NCBI GenBank assembly: GCA_016715325.1
Contig: JADKAL010000005.1
Location: 168,255-232,254 of the forward strand
Direction: 5' to 3'
Length of the DNA: 64,000 bases
Source: Methylococcaceae bacterium
Lineage (GTDB): Bacteria > Pseudomonadota > Gammaproteobacteria > Methylococcales > Methylomonadaceae
Shown: positions 54,553-63,355 of the stretch, piece after piece
How the letters are laid out: every line of letters starts with the position of its first letter
Numbering within the stretch: the stretch's first letter is position 1
Made by a program: the position numbers and the translations under genes
The notes under the pieces: generated by a model
Seen by the model: the letters and a program-made list of their open reading frames with translations, nothing else
What the model was told of the DNA's origin: nothing
The model's database searches: none

Positions 54553-55122
54553 TTAAAGTTGGTTTGCATCGTCTTTCCATTTTATGGAACAACCGATGCT
54601 AGAAATTTGTTCTTGAGGTCCCTGTCCGGTATTGGCGATCAGTTTCATCGCTTCGTACAAGTCGCGACGCGTTCCTTCTGGAGCCGTTTCTTTACGGCTG
54701 GCATCCAAGCGTCCGCGATATTGCAGTTCGAACTCCGCGTTATAGCCGTAGAAATCAGGCGTACAGACGGCACCGTAAGCTTTGGCAACCTCTTGCGTTT
54801 CATCATAAAGATAAGGAAACGGATAGTTATAGTCGGCCGCAATTTTTTGCATAGCTTCGAAGGAGTCGTCAGGGTAGTTGGCGGCATCGTTAGACATGAT
54901 GGCAACCGTTTCAATTCCGAGACCTTTAAGATCGCGCGCATCCCTTAATATTCGGGCATGAACTGCTTTAACATAAGGACAATGATTGCAGATAAACATG
55001 ACCAATAATCCGTTTCTACCCATGCATTCTTGTAGCGTCCAAAAATTTCCATCAACGCCCATTAATTTGAAATCAGGGGCTTTAGCTCCGAAATCGCAGA
55101 CTGGGGGTTCTAGTGCTACCAT
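54553..55122 (-). CDS. Thioredoxin-fold protein, AhpC/TSA-like
   Basis: This 189-aa soluble protein resembles the thioredoxin/peroxiredoxin-like group. [20 protein letters not shown] leads to [17 protein letters not shown], with a CNHC pair in the active-site loop. [20 protein letters not shown] and [10 protein letters not shown] follow, with a further Cys after GA. It could be a thiol-disulfide or peroxide-related protein. It lies upstream of pgk on the same strand. Confidence 0.75.
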   Translation of the reverse strand: MVALEPPVCDFGAKAPDFKLMGVDGNFWTLQECMGRNGLLVMFICNHCPYVKAVHARILRDARDLKGLGIETVAIMSNDAANYPDDSFEAMQKIAADYNYPFPYLYDETQEVAKAYGAVCTPDFYGYNAEFELQYRGRLDASRKETAPEGTRRDLYEAMKLIANTGQGPQEQISSIGCSIKWKDDANQL

Positions 55123-55252
55123 GACTATTCCTAGAGAGTAAAAGTATTAATTGATGAAAATCAAGCTTATGACTGCCCATTTTAACAGGCGGAACACAAA
55201 AAATTAACTGGAAGATGTTCTTCTTTGAAGATTAAACGAGTTCAGCATAACA

Positions 55253-55282
55253 CGACATACAATGCAATCCTTCAATATGTCG
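55253..55282. repeat. Seven-base-stem hairpin between genes
   Basis: CGACATA and TATGTCG flank a 16-base loop. It lies between the 3' end of the glutamate dehydrogenase gene (stop at 55358) and the thioredoxin-fold gene. No T-run is seen. Confidence 0.35.
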
Positions 55283-55357
55283 TTTAACCATCCATTTCGC
55301 TGTTTTTGAAGACTAAGAATAATTATCACGAATCTAATATTTCATTGCCGAATTCGT

Positions 55358-58300
55358 TCATTCTCCAGTCAATTTTCCAAGCGCACGAACCAAATAAAGG
55401 TAAGGTAACAATGAAAATGCCGTTGAAGTTTGTACTTCTTGAAAAAGTTGCCGGTAGCGTTCGAAATGTCGGCTCAACTCGGGTTGTTCGAAATAGTCGC
55501 TACTATCGAGTTGCCCGACGCTAAGCATGTTAATGACGATTCGGCCTGAGTACAGTTGGATATCGGCTTGTAGGTCGTCGAATAGCTTGATTTGCCATTG
55601 ATCGCTCAATGGGATTTTATCGAGACTTTGTTGCACCTCATTGAGCTTTAATATTTGTTGTACGTTATCTAATTGTTTGAGAATAGCTGTAAAATCTTGT
55701 TCGGAGTCCATCGTTAATTGCACGATAAAGGGAAAATTTTGGATGCCGACGAGATAGCTCAAATTTTGTACAAGTTCGGATGGAATTATTGATTGTTCAT
55801 CCTGAGCAAATTGTACTTCGTTATGCCGGGTAGGATTCTCTTCAAAATAGCTTAAATACCCATCTAAAAAGTGTTGATAGGTTTTAACCGTGCTTTCGTC
55901 AGGTTGGATGTATTTATCATTTGCTAATGACCAGCGGCAAAATTTGGATAAGGTCTGTTCGATAAGCACCAGGAGTTCGTATTGTTTACCGGTTTCGACT
56001 TTATTTTCTAACCCGAATACGCCATTCCTTAATTTGTCCGCCTGTAAAATTCGGTCGAAGGCTAAATAACAGTTAACGGCATCCAAACATGAGGTATCGC
56101 TATGGCCTATAAACAGATTTAAAAAGCCGCATCCGGCATGATTAATAATTTTATTGCTGATTACGGTTGCTTTGATTTCATTTGCTAATGGATGCTGGGA
56201 AAGATGGCGCCTAAATTTTTCAACTATCTGATTGGGAAAATAAGCAAGCAAATAATCCTCGTAATAAGCTGCATTCAACTGCTCCGGCTCATTAAGTAGT
56301 TCTTGCGTTAGAAACCTTTTTCCTGCAGCGATCAAGTCGGCGAATTCCGGTCGTGTAATAATTTGACCGTCTCTCGATTGAATATCCTTACTTTGCGGAA
56401 ACGACTCGACGGTTCGATCCAAATAACCGGCAGCTTCCAACCGATCGGCGATGTGTAAAAAGTCGGATGAATGTTCTTTGCAGCGTTTTTGTTCGAGCGA
56501 TAAGCAAAGGCTCTGAGCCACATTATCGGCAAGCACTAATTCGCAGACAGCGTCGGTCATGTCTGTAAATAACGCTTGGTAGTCTGAGAAAAGCTCCTGT
56601 TTTTTTAAAATGTTGAGCAATATTTTTAGATTGACTTCGTGATCGGAGGTGTCGACACCGGCCGAATTATCAACAGCATCGGTATTAATTCTGCCGCCTT
56701 TCAAGGCATATTCGATTCGCGCTTTTTGTGTGAAGCCCAAGTTGGCGCCTTCGCCGACCACTTTGGCAGAAAGTTGGCAGGCGTCTATTCTTACATTTTC
56801 GTTGCCGCGATCACCGACTTCTTCATGCTTTTCCGTACTGGCTTTTACGTAGGTTCCAATACCGCCGAGCCAAAGCAGTTCAACGGGTGCGGTTAACAGT
56901 TGACGGATCAGAGATTCGCCGTCAATCGACTTATAGCGAATACCTAACCACTTTTTTAGTTCAGGCGAGACGGGAATATCTTTGGCAGAACGCAGATAGA
57001 CGCCACCGCCATTGGAAATAAGCGCTCGTTCGTAATCGTCCCATGTCGAACCGGGCAGTTCGAACAAGCGTTTGCGTTCATTAAAGGCCGTTTCGTTTTC
57101 AGGCGGGGAGGGGTCGATAAAGATATGTTGTCCGCTAAAGGCGGCCAATAAACGAATCGTGGGCGATTGTAACATTCCATTGCCGAACACATCGCCGTCC
57201 ATGCTGCCGATGCCGATGACGGTAAAAGATTCGTGCCGAATATCTTTCCCTCGTTCAAGAAAATGCCGTTTGACACATTCCCACGCGCCTCTTGCCGTTA
57301 TGCCGAGTGCCTTGTGATCGTATCCGTGCGATCCGCCGCTGGCAAATGCATCGCTCAACCAAAATCCCGTTTCGTCGGCAACGCCATTGGCTATATCGGA
57401 AAACTTGGCTGTACCTTTGTCCGCTGCAACGACTAAATAGGGGTCGGGGTCGTCGTGAATGATGATGTCTTTAGGATTGACGACGTTATTATTTCGGTAG
57501 TTGTCGGTCAAGTCGAGTAAACCTCGAATTAAACGGATGTAGGCTTTTTTTCCAGCTTCTTTAAAATCGTTCCCGATGCCGTTGTTCTTGACGATAAAAC
57601 CGCCCTTTGCCCCGGTGGGGATTATCAAAGCGTTTTTATTGACTTGAGTTTGCATTAATCCCAGTATCTCGGATCTGAAATCATCAAGCCTATCGGACCA
57701 ACGAATGCCGCCGCGCGAGATTTTACCGGCGCGAAGATGAATACCTTCCATGTCGTAAGCATGGACATAAATTTCGCATTGGGGTTTAGGTGCGGGCATA
57801 TCGATGACGCCGATGCTGTTGACTTTGAAGGCGATAAAGTAATCTTCACTTTTCAGTCGTTTGTGAAAATTGCTCCGTACTGTAGCATCAATCAGATTGA
57901 AGAGTGTTCGTAAGATACGGTCGTCGTTAATATCTGAAACGTGATCGATAATCCCCAATAACTGCATTCGCAACGGAAACAATGCTCGTTCTTCTCTGCG
58001 GACCGGATCTTTCCAGTCGGGATTCGGTTTAAATCGAGCTTCAAAATAATTGAATAAACCGTGTGCGGCTTCGGGATTATTCACTAAAGCACGATGAATA
58101 CTTGCACTAGTCGTTTTATGTCCGAGTTGCAGGAAGTAATTCCGGTAAGCGCGCAATACATCGATTTCTTGCCAGCACATTCCCGTTAATAGGCACAGTT
58201 TGTTGAGCGCATCGTTTTCAACTCGTCTCTCCATTACCGCTTGAATAATGTGCAGGAGCTTATTTTTTGATTGTTTTAATTCGATTGTCGCGTTTTGCGC

Positions 58301-58687
58301 AGGTTTGACGGTAAAGCTTTTTATCGTAGGCGTTGCATCGTCAATGGTGAAATTGAATTGAACTTGATCGATGATGCGTAATCCCAAATTTTCAAGTACG
58401 GGAATAAACTCGTCCAGATAACGTTCTCGAAGGCTGTAAAAATGCAGCCGGTAATTCGGATGATGAAGGTAAGGCGACACCAAGTCTACGGAATCGGTTT
58501 TCGATTCTAGCAAGCGTTCTATTTGTAGAATGTCGTTTAAGCCGTAGCGCGGCGAAACAAGCGTTCGATAGTCCGCCGGAAACAAATCCTTATATTTATG
58601 CCATAATTTTTCGCTGTTTTGATTACCTAATCCCTTTTCCATACTAGCTTTAAGTAAATCCGTCCATGAGCGGGTTGTGTTTTGCAT
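55358..58687 (-). CDS. gdhB: NAD-dependent glutamate dehydrogenase, short large-type
   Basis: This 1109-aa protein is an NAD-specific glutamate dehydrogenase. The catalytic core is visible in the middle: HLRAGKISRGGIRWSDRLDD, SEILGLMQTQVNKNALIIPT, GAKGGFIVKN, then IHDDPDPYLVVAADKGTAKF and LSDAFASGGSHGYDHKAL. Most proteobacterial NAD-GDH of this kind are about 1600 aa with extra N-terminal ACT-like domains; this one starts directly with a shorter helical region (MQNTTRSWTDLLKASMEKGL), so it belongs to a short subgroup of around 115-kDa type. It has a natural start and no sign of truncation. The role is glutamate oxidation to 2-oxoglutarate and ammonium, linking nitrogen and carbon. Confidence 0.88.
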   Translation of the reverse strand: MQNTTRSWTDLLKASMEKGLGNQNSEKLWHKYKDLFPADYRTLVSPRYGLNDILQIERLLESKTDSVDLVSPYLHHPNYRLHFYSLRERYLDEFIPVLENLGLRIIDQVQFNFTIDDATPTIKSFTVKPAQNATIELKQSKNKLLHIIQAVMERRVENDALNKLCLLTGMCWQEIDVLRAYRNYFLQLGHKTTSASIHRALVNNPEAAHGLFNYFEARFKPNPDWKDPVRREERALFPLRMQLLGIIDHVSDINDDRILRTLFNLIDATVRSNFHKRLKSEDYFIAFKVNSIGVIDMPAPKPQCEIYVHAYDMEGIHLRAGKISRGGIRWSDRLDDFRSEILGLMQTQVNKNALIIPTGAKGGFIVKNNGIGNDFKEAGKKAYIRLIRGLLDLTDNYRNNNVVNPKDIIIHDDPDPYLVVAADKGTAKFSDIANGVADETGFWLSDAFASGGSHGYDHKALGITARGAWECVKRHFLERGKDIRHESFTVIGIGSMDGDVFGNGMLQSPTIRLLAAFSGQHIFIDPSPPENETAFNERKRLFELPGSTWDDYERALISNGGGVYLRSAKDIPVSPELKKWLGIRYKSIDGESLIRQLLTAPVELLWLGGIGTYVKASTEKHEEVGDRGNENVRIDACQLSAKVVGEGANLGFTQKARIEYALKGGRINTDAVDNSAGVDTSDHEVNLKILLNILKKQELFSDYQALFTDMTDAVCELVLADNVAQSLCLSLEQKRCKEHSSDFLHIADRLEAAGYLDRTVESFPQSKDIQSRDGQIITRPEFADLIAAGKRFLTQELLNEPEQLNAAYYEDYLLAYFPNQIVEKFRRHLSQHPLANEIKATVISNKIINHAGCGFLNLFIGHSDTSCLDAVNCYLAFDRILQADKLRNGVFGLENKVETGKQYELLVLIEQTLSKFCRWSLANDKYIQPDESTVKTYQHFLDGYLSYFEENPTRHNEVQFAQDEQSIIPSELVQNLSYLVGIQNFPFIVQLTMDSEQDFTAILKQLDNVQQILKLNEVQQSLDKIPLSDQWQIKLFDDLQADIQLYSGRIVINMLSVGQLDSSDYFEQPELSRHFERYRQLFQEVQTSTAFSLLPYLYLVRALGKLTGE

Positions 58688-58740
58688 GTTAATAGTTCCC
58701 TTAAGCCGGCGGCAGTTGGAAATTTTATGAAGCCGGTTAG

Positions 58741-59166
58741 TTACTTAAGATGTTTAACGATCTCCAGCACATTATAGTTTTTATGTCGAGTATATGTGAC
58801 CGAATCCATAAAACTACGAATAAAGAAAATTCCCATGCCGCCTTCTTTTGGTTGTTCAAAATTTGGCACGGGGATATTTTCTAGGTCGAAACCTTGTCCA
58901 TGATCGTAAACTTTAATGACTAATTCGTTTTCTTCGACATGAATGCTTACTCTGACGCAGTCTTTTTGATTGTCGCTACACGCGTGCTTGATTGCATTGA
59001 CCGTCGCTTCGGTTAGAACTAGATTTAACTGGTACGCTAACGCTTCACGGTCGCCGGTAAAATTCTCCAACTTCTTAACGACTTTTTCGCCGATACTGCC
59101 GATCAAATCCAAATATTTGGTTTGCGTGGGTATAATTACATCGACCTGAATAATGCTGGTACACAT
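58741..59166 (-). CDS. RsbW-type anti-sigma kinase or ATPase
   Basis: This 141-aa HATPase_c protein resembles RsbW/SpoIIAB. It has an N-box LTEATVNAIKHACS, a G1-like YDHGQGFDLENIPVPNFEQ and a Gly-rich end KEGGMGIFFIRSFMDSVTY. It likely binds ATP and phosphorylates or binds a STAS partner. The STAS gene lies 9 bases upstream (59176-59514). No sigma factor gene is nearby, so the output is unknown. Confidence 0.82.
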   Translation of the reverse strand: MCTSIIQVDVIIPTQTKYLDLIGSIGEKVVKKLENFTGDREALAYQLNLVLTEATVNAIKHACSDNQKDCVRVSIHVEENELVIKVYDHGQGFDLENIPVPNFEQPKEGGMGIFFIRSFMDSVTYTRHKNYNVLEIVKHLK

Positions 59167-59175
59167 AGGTTTTCT

Positions 59176-59514
59176 CTAGGTTTCACTACTCAATGCCTCA
59201 TTCAAATCGGCATATATTTCGAAAACCCGGTTGAGACGGGTTAATTCGAACATTGAAAGCACTTGCTTTTGAATATTGATTAAGGCAAGTTTTCCTGACT
59301 TCACTGCAATTTGTTTATTTCCCGACAGCAGGGCACCTAATCCCGAGCTATCGATAAAGCGAACATTGCCCAAGTTAATAAGGATGCGTATCTTGCCGTT
59401 TTCAATCATCTTTAGAAGATAATCTTTTAATTCTGCGGAGTTATGAGCATCGATCCTTTCTTCTTTGATAATTAGAACATTAAAGCCGTTAATGGTTTCC
59501 AAATTTAAATTCAT
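59176..59514 (-). CDS. STAS-domain anti-sigma-factor antagonist
   Basis: This 112-aa protein is a stand-alone STAS domain. The phosphorylatable Ser lies in VRFIDSSGLGALLSGNKQ (Ser56 or Ser57). It partners the RsbW-like kinase in the same operon. In other systems the pair controls an alternative sigma factor, motility or phosphatases; the target here is not visible. Confidence 0.85.
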   Translation of the reverse strand: MNLNLETINGFNVLIIKEERIDAHNSAELKDYLLKMIENGKIRILINLGNVRFIDSSGLGALLSGNKQIAVKSGKLALINIQKQVLSMFELTRLNRVFEIYADLNEALSSET

Positions 59515-59762
59515 AATTTCATCAGAGTTACAATATGTTTAGTGCATAATTAAAGTTACTTCTTTTTCTAAAAAAATCAACCGGATATTAGCAAAATTAC
59601 GCAGCCTTAAATTAGGTTATTCATGGGTTTGATAGATTAGTGGTTGGAGATAATTGAAATAGGATGACTTATTTTTAATCAAATTGTTATCATAATGACT
59701 AAAGTTGATGTCATTATAAATTTAAGAGATAATTTCCGACCCATAACTGTAAATAATACGCC

Positions 59763-60143
59763 ATGCAAACAACAATGCTTAAAGCAAAGCTACACAGAGT
59801 CACGGTGACCCGGTCGGAATTGGGTTATGAAGGCTCTTGCGCGATCGATGGCAATGTTCTCGACTTGGCGGGTATCAGAGAATACGAACAAATCCAGATC
59901 TACAACATTAACAACGGCGAACGCTTCACTACGTATGCGATTCGTGCTGAAAACGGTTCGAAAACCATATCGGTGAATGGCGCTGCCGCCCGATTGGCTT
60001 GTCCGGGGGATTTGTTGATTATCTGTTCGTATTGCATTCTGGATCAGAAAGAACTCGCAACTTACAAGCCGGTTCTTATTTATTTCAACGAGAAGAACGA
60101 AATTCAACGTTCCGCATCATCGATTCCTGTTCAAGCAGCCTGA
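59763..60143 (+). CDS. panD: Aspartate 1-decarboxylase PanD
   Basis: This 126-aa proenzyme makes beta-alanine for coenzyme A. The autocatalytic site Gly24-Ser25 (EGSCAIDG) is present, with [13 protein letters not shown] and [19 protein letters not shown]. It is complete, stands alone between divergent and convergent genes, and has its own terminator at 60136-60164. Confidence 0.95.
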   Translation: MQTTMLKAKLHRVTVTRSELGYEGSCAIDGNVLDLAGIREYEQIQIYNINNGERFTTYAIRAENGSKTISVNGAAARLACPGDLLIICSYCILDQKELATYKPVLIYFNEKNEIQRSASSIPVQAA

Positions 60144-60164
60144 AAATCCCTCAGGCTGTTTTAT
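60136..60164 (+). terminator. Terminator of panD
   Basis: CAGCCTGA and TCAGGCTG form an eight-base stem with a seven-base loop, then GTTTTATATT. It overlaps the panD stop. Confidence 0.8.
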
Positions 60165-60336
60165 ATTTCTATATCAAGTAGTTATTCCAAAAGTACTGGA
60201 TAAAGATCCAAAAACACCTTCTCGCTGATAGTGCGGGTTATTTCTTCCCTGCCGATAGTTTATAGTTGCGTTAAAGATTGCGGCAAATTCGCAGAATAAC
60301 GTGTGGGGGGAAACTGTAAAGAGCTATCAAATAAAA

Positions 60337-60369
60337 AAGCTAATCACCAGCAAAGTCAATGATTAGCTT
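60337..60369 (-). terminator. Terminator of the MltD gene
   Basis: AAGCTAATCA and TGATTAGCTT form a ten-base stem with a 13-base loop. On the minus strand TTTTTTAT follows, which is typical of rho-independent termination, 26 bases after the mltD stop. Confidence 0.8.
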
Positions 60370-60394
60370 ATTGAAGATTAAGTAACTGAAAAAT

Positions 60395-62107
60395 TTAGGT
60401 TGACGGTGTGTTATCAACCACAATTTTTATACTTTGTCCGGGAATCAAACCTTTTCCTGTTTGCGGATTAGATTTACGCAAATCGGTTAAGGAAACGCCG
60501 AATTTTCTGGAAAGTTGCATCAGCGAATCGCCTTTCTTTACCGTGTAATGAATCAAGCGCGAAGAAGATGCTGAGGCAACTAGTTGACCGCTACCTTTGA
60601 TAAACAGCTTTTGACCCGATTTCAAGTTGCTATTCGGGGAAATATTGTTCATTGCGGCAAGGCTGCTTTGGCTCATAGCAAACCGTTTGGAGACGTTATA
60701 GAACGTATCGCCTTTCTTCACGATGTAAACTTGGCCGCCTGAGGACTTCGCCTTAGATGGTTTAGCAATTTCTTTAATGACAGAGGCGCGATTTGAAGCA
60801 GGAACTTTGATAAAGGTGCCTGAATTAACGCTACTCTTAGAAAGTTTGTTAAGTTGTCTTAGGTTATCGACCGTTGTGCCGGAGCTTCTGGCAATTTCAG
60901 AGAGTGTTTCGCCGCGATTAACTTTATGTAAAGAAGTCGACACCGGGGCAAAATAGCGTTCTTTAGCCGCGATAACTTCATGTTTGCGCTTATTGGCAAG
61001 TCTTTCCTCTTCTTCATCGCGCATTCTTTGCGCCGCCAATTCATTTTGACGAACCTTTTCGGCCAAGGCTTCTTCATCGCGTTGTCTTTGATCGACTCTT
61101 TCCTCATAAGGGAGGTGCGCAAGATTTTCTTTGAAGCTCTGTACACGATGTGAGGGTATCAGTAAGCGATGAGGTCCATAAGGGGATGTGCTGCCTTTTT
61201 TAAAGCAGGGATTCAGTTTCAGGAAATGACTGAGCGGTGTTTGCGCAAGTTCGGCTGCTTTATCGATATCGAGTTGAGCGCCGACATTCACGACTTCACA
61301 ATAAGGCCTGTTCGGAATGGGTTGTAACCGGATACCGTATTGCTCCGCATTCGCAAATAATTTGGCAACCGCTAATAACCGTGGTACATAATCTTCTGTC
61401 TCTTTCGGCAGATTTAAAGACCAGTAGTCGGTAGGTAAACCTTGGTATTCATTTCGCGTTAGGGCTTTGGAAACGTTACCTTTGCCCCAATTGTAGGAGG
61501 CTAAGGCTAGAAAATAATCGCCGTTGAACTCTTCGCTGAGTTCTTTGAGAAAGGTGGTAGCGGCAACAGTCGATGCGTAGACGTCGCGGCGACCGTCGTA
61601 CCATGCGTTTTGTTCAAGGCCGTAAAGCCGCCCGGTCGAAGGAATGAATTGCCATAGACCGGATGCCGCGCTTCGAGAATACGCTTCGGGAATGAAAGCG
61701 CTTTCAACAACCGGTAAAAGGGCGAGTTCGCCAGGCAAATTTTTCGATTCGATTTCATCTAGGATAAGATGTAAATACGGTGCGGCGCGCTCTTGAATAC
61801 GAGCGATATAATCCGGATGATCCAGGTAATAATTGAGTTGCTCGTCAACGCGGGCATTATTGACTTCAGGGAACGAATAAAGCGAAAACATTCTTTCCCA
61901 AACCGTGTCGTGATGGGAAAAAAGGTTTTTGAGCCGTTTTTTGAAATGAAAACGGGGTTGTTCTTTTACAGAACCGTAGTAAGGTCTTGATACAACCGGA
62001 GGACCATTGATGACAAGAGGCTCTTTAGGCGCTTCGGAACAACCCGTCACGATCAAAATGATCGAAAGGCAAAATATTTTTACTGACCTGTTAGAATTGT
62101 TGCGCAT
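60395..62107 (-). CDS. mltD: Membrane-bound lytic transglycosylase D with LysM repeats
   Basis: This 570-aa protein has a lipoprotein-type leader (about 1-23, IILIVTGCSEAPKEP, lipobox near Cys22), an SLT catalytic domain with Glu in LPVVESAFIPEAYSRSAASG, and three LysM motifs at the C-terminus (HKVNRGETLSEIARSSG, YIVKKGDTFYNVSKRF, HYTVKKGDSLMQLSRKF). It degrades peptidoglycan. A charged helical linker joins the halves (about 325-385). It is divergent from the methyltransferase gene. Confidence 0.94.
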   Translation of the reverse strand: MRNNSNRSVKIFCLSIILIVTGCSEAPKEPLVINGPPVVSRPYYGSVKEQPRFHFKKRLKNLFSHHDTVWERMFSLYSFPEVNNARVDEQLNYYLDHPDYIARIQERAAPYLHLILDEIESKNLPGELALLPVVESAFIPEAYSRSAASGLWQFIPSTGRLYGLEQNAWYDGRRDVYASTVAATTFLKELSEEFNGDYFLALASYNWGKGNVSKALTRNEYQGLPTDYWSLNLPKETEDYVPRLLAVAKLFANAEQYGIRLQPIPNRPYCEVVNVGAQLDIDKAAELAQTPLSHFLKLNPCFKKGSTSPYGPHRLLIPSHRVQSFKENLAHLPYEERVDQRQRDEEALAEKVRQNELAAQRMRDEEEERLANKRKHEVIAAKERYFAPVSTSLHKVNRGETLSEIARSSGTTVDNLRQLNKLSKSSVNSGTFIKVPASNRASVIKEIAKPSKAKSSGGQVYIVKKGDTFYNVSKRFAMSQSSLAAMNNISPNSNLKSGQKLFIKGSGQLVASASSSRLIHYTVKKGDSLMQLSRKFGVSLTDLRKSNPQTGKGLIPGQSIKIVVDNTPST

Positions 62108-62207
62108 CCTCTAACCCATTTAAGTAAAGATTAAATATAGAATAATTTCATTGTAGCTTGTTTTTATTGAAAAATCTAAATTTAATAATCAAAATTATGA
62201 ACAAACT

Positions 62208-62924
62208 ATGAAACGGGATTTCTTATTTGCTTACTACCAAACGCCGCGAGGCAAGCTTTTAAGAGATCTTGAAGTTGAGTATCTTAAAAGTGCAATCGTC
62301 GTAAGCTGTAAACAAACCATTTTGCAAGTCGGCGGACTGGGTTGGGAAAACGAGTTTATCGACTGCACTCTCTACACCAATTATACGGTTCTGGATGCGA
62401 AAAAACTAGGTTATAAGGGTGCAAGAAGAATCCGCGCTAGGGCGTATCACTTGCCCTTGCAAAGCGATAGCGTGGATATGATCATCTTGCCGCACATACT
62501 GGAATTCGATGCATTCAGATTCCAAACGATGCGAGAAGTCGAACGTGTATTAAAGCCGGAAGGGATTGTCGTCATCCTCAATTTCAATCCCTGGAGTTTT
62601 TGGGTCAGATATCAGTATCTCTGGGATAAGCGTTTAGCCGACTCGTGGAAAGGCCATTTTATCCGCCGATCCCGAGTAATCGATTGGCTAAAATTACTCA
62701 ATTTTGAAGTAACGATGGTATCGCGATTTAATTTAGACAGCATCGACACAAAGCACGTTAAATCGGTAGGCAGTTTTTTTTCATCCTCATCAACGGCGTA
62801 TGCTGTCAAGGCCATAAAGCGCAGGTACAATTTAATTCCTTTAACACCCGTCAAGGCATTACGGCCGAGTTTGGCGGTCGTCGGATCGTGTATGACAAGT
62901 TTGCCGGTAAAAGAGCATGAATGA
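62208..62924 (+). CDS. SAM-dependent methyltransferase (class I)
   Basis: This 238-aa protein has a class I SAM fold: [20 protein letters not shown] as a weak motif I and a motif near [20 protein letters not shown]. Family type resembles the methyltransferase commonly found beside rnhA in gammaproteobacteria. Its substrate is unknown. Its last 8 bases overlap rnhA, which is the usual mltD-methyltransferase-rnhA arrangement. Confidence 0.8.
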   Translation: MKRDFLFAYYQTPRGKLLRDLEVEYLKSAIVVSCKQTILQVGGLGWENEFIDCTLYTNYTVLDAKKLGYKGARRIRARAYHLPLQSDSVDMIILPHILEFDAFRFQTMREVERVLKPEGIVVILNFNPWSFWVRYQYLWDKRLADSWKGHFIRRSRVIDWLKLLNFEVTMVSRFNLDSIDTKHVKSVGSFFSSSSTAYAVKAIKRRYNLIPLTPVKALRPSLAVVGSCMTSLPVKEHE

Positions 62925-63351
62925 TCCGGTAATTATTTATACCGACGGCGCGTGCCGGGGAAATCCGGGGCCGGGCGGCTGGGGCGTGGTGTTGAGCTAC
63001 AAAGGCACCACTAAAGAACTTTACGGCGGCGAAAAAGAAACCACCAACAACCGCATGGAATTGACGGCGGTGATCAATGCCCTGGAAGTATTGACCAAAC
63101 CTTGCCAAGTGCAATTGCATTCCGACTCCAAATACGTCCTACAAGGCATTACCGAATGGCTGGAAAACTGGAAAAAGCGCGGTTGGAAGACGGCCAATAA
63201 ATCGGCGGTTAAGAATGAAGACTTATGGCGCAGGCTGGATGCAGCCAGGGAAAGGCATCAAATCGAATGGCTTTGGGTCAAGGGGCATTCGGGCAATAAT
63301 GGGAATGACCGGGCGGATCAGTTGGCGAATTTGGGGATTGATAGCTTCTAA
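62917..63351 (+). CDS. rnhA: Ribonuclease HI
   Basis: This 144-aa enzyme degrades RNA in RNA-DNA hybrids. Its catalytic residues occupy standard positions: Asp10 ([16 protein letters not shown]), Glu48 ([10 protein letters not shown]), Asp70 ([10 protein letters not shown]), His124 ([10 protein letters not shown]) and Asp134 (DRADQLAN). The start overlaps the preceding gene by 8 bases. The frame is intact. Confidence 0.97.
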   Translation: MNDPVIIYTDGACRGNPGPGGWGVVLSYKGTTKELYGGEKETTNNRMELTAVINALEVLTKPCQVQLHSDSKYVLQGITEWLENWKKRGWKTANKSAVKNEDLWRRLDAARERHQIEWLWVKGHSGNNGNDRADQLANLGIDSF

Positions 63352-63355
63352 AAAA

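Noticed and set aside
54524..54592. N-terminal extension of phosphoglycerate kinase
   Set aside because: [11 protein letters not shown] at 54523 is the normal beginning and is preceded by a ribosome binding site; the extension overlaps the end of the upstream gene.
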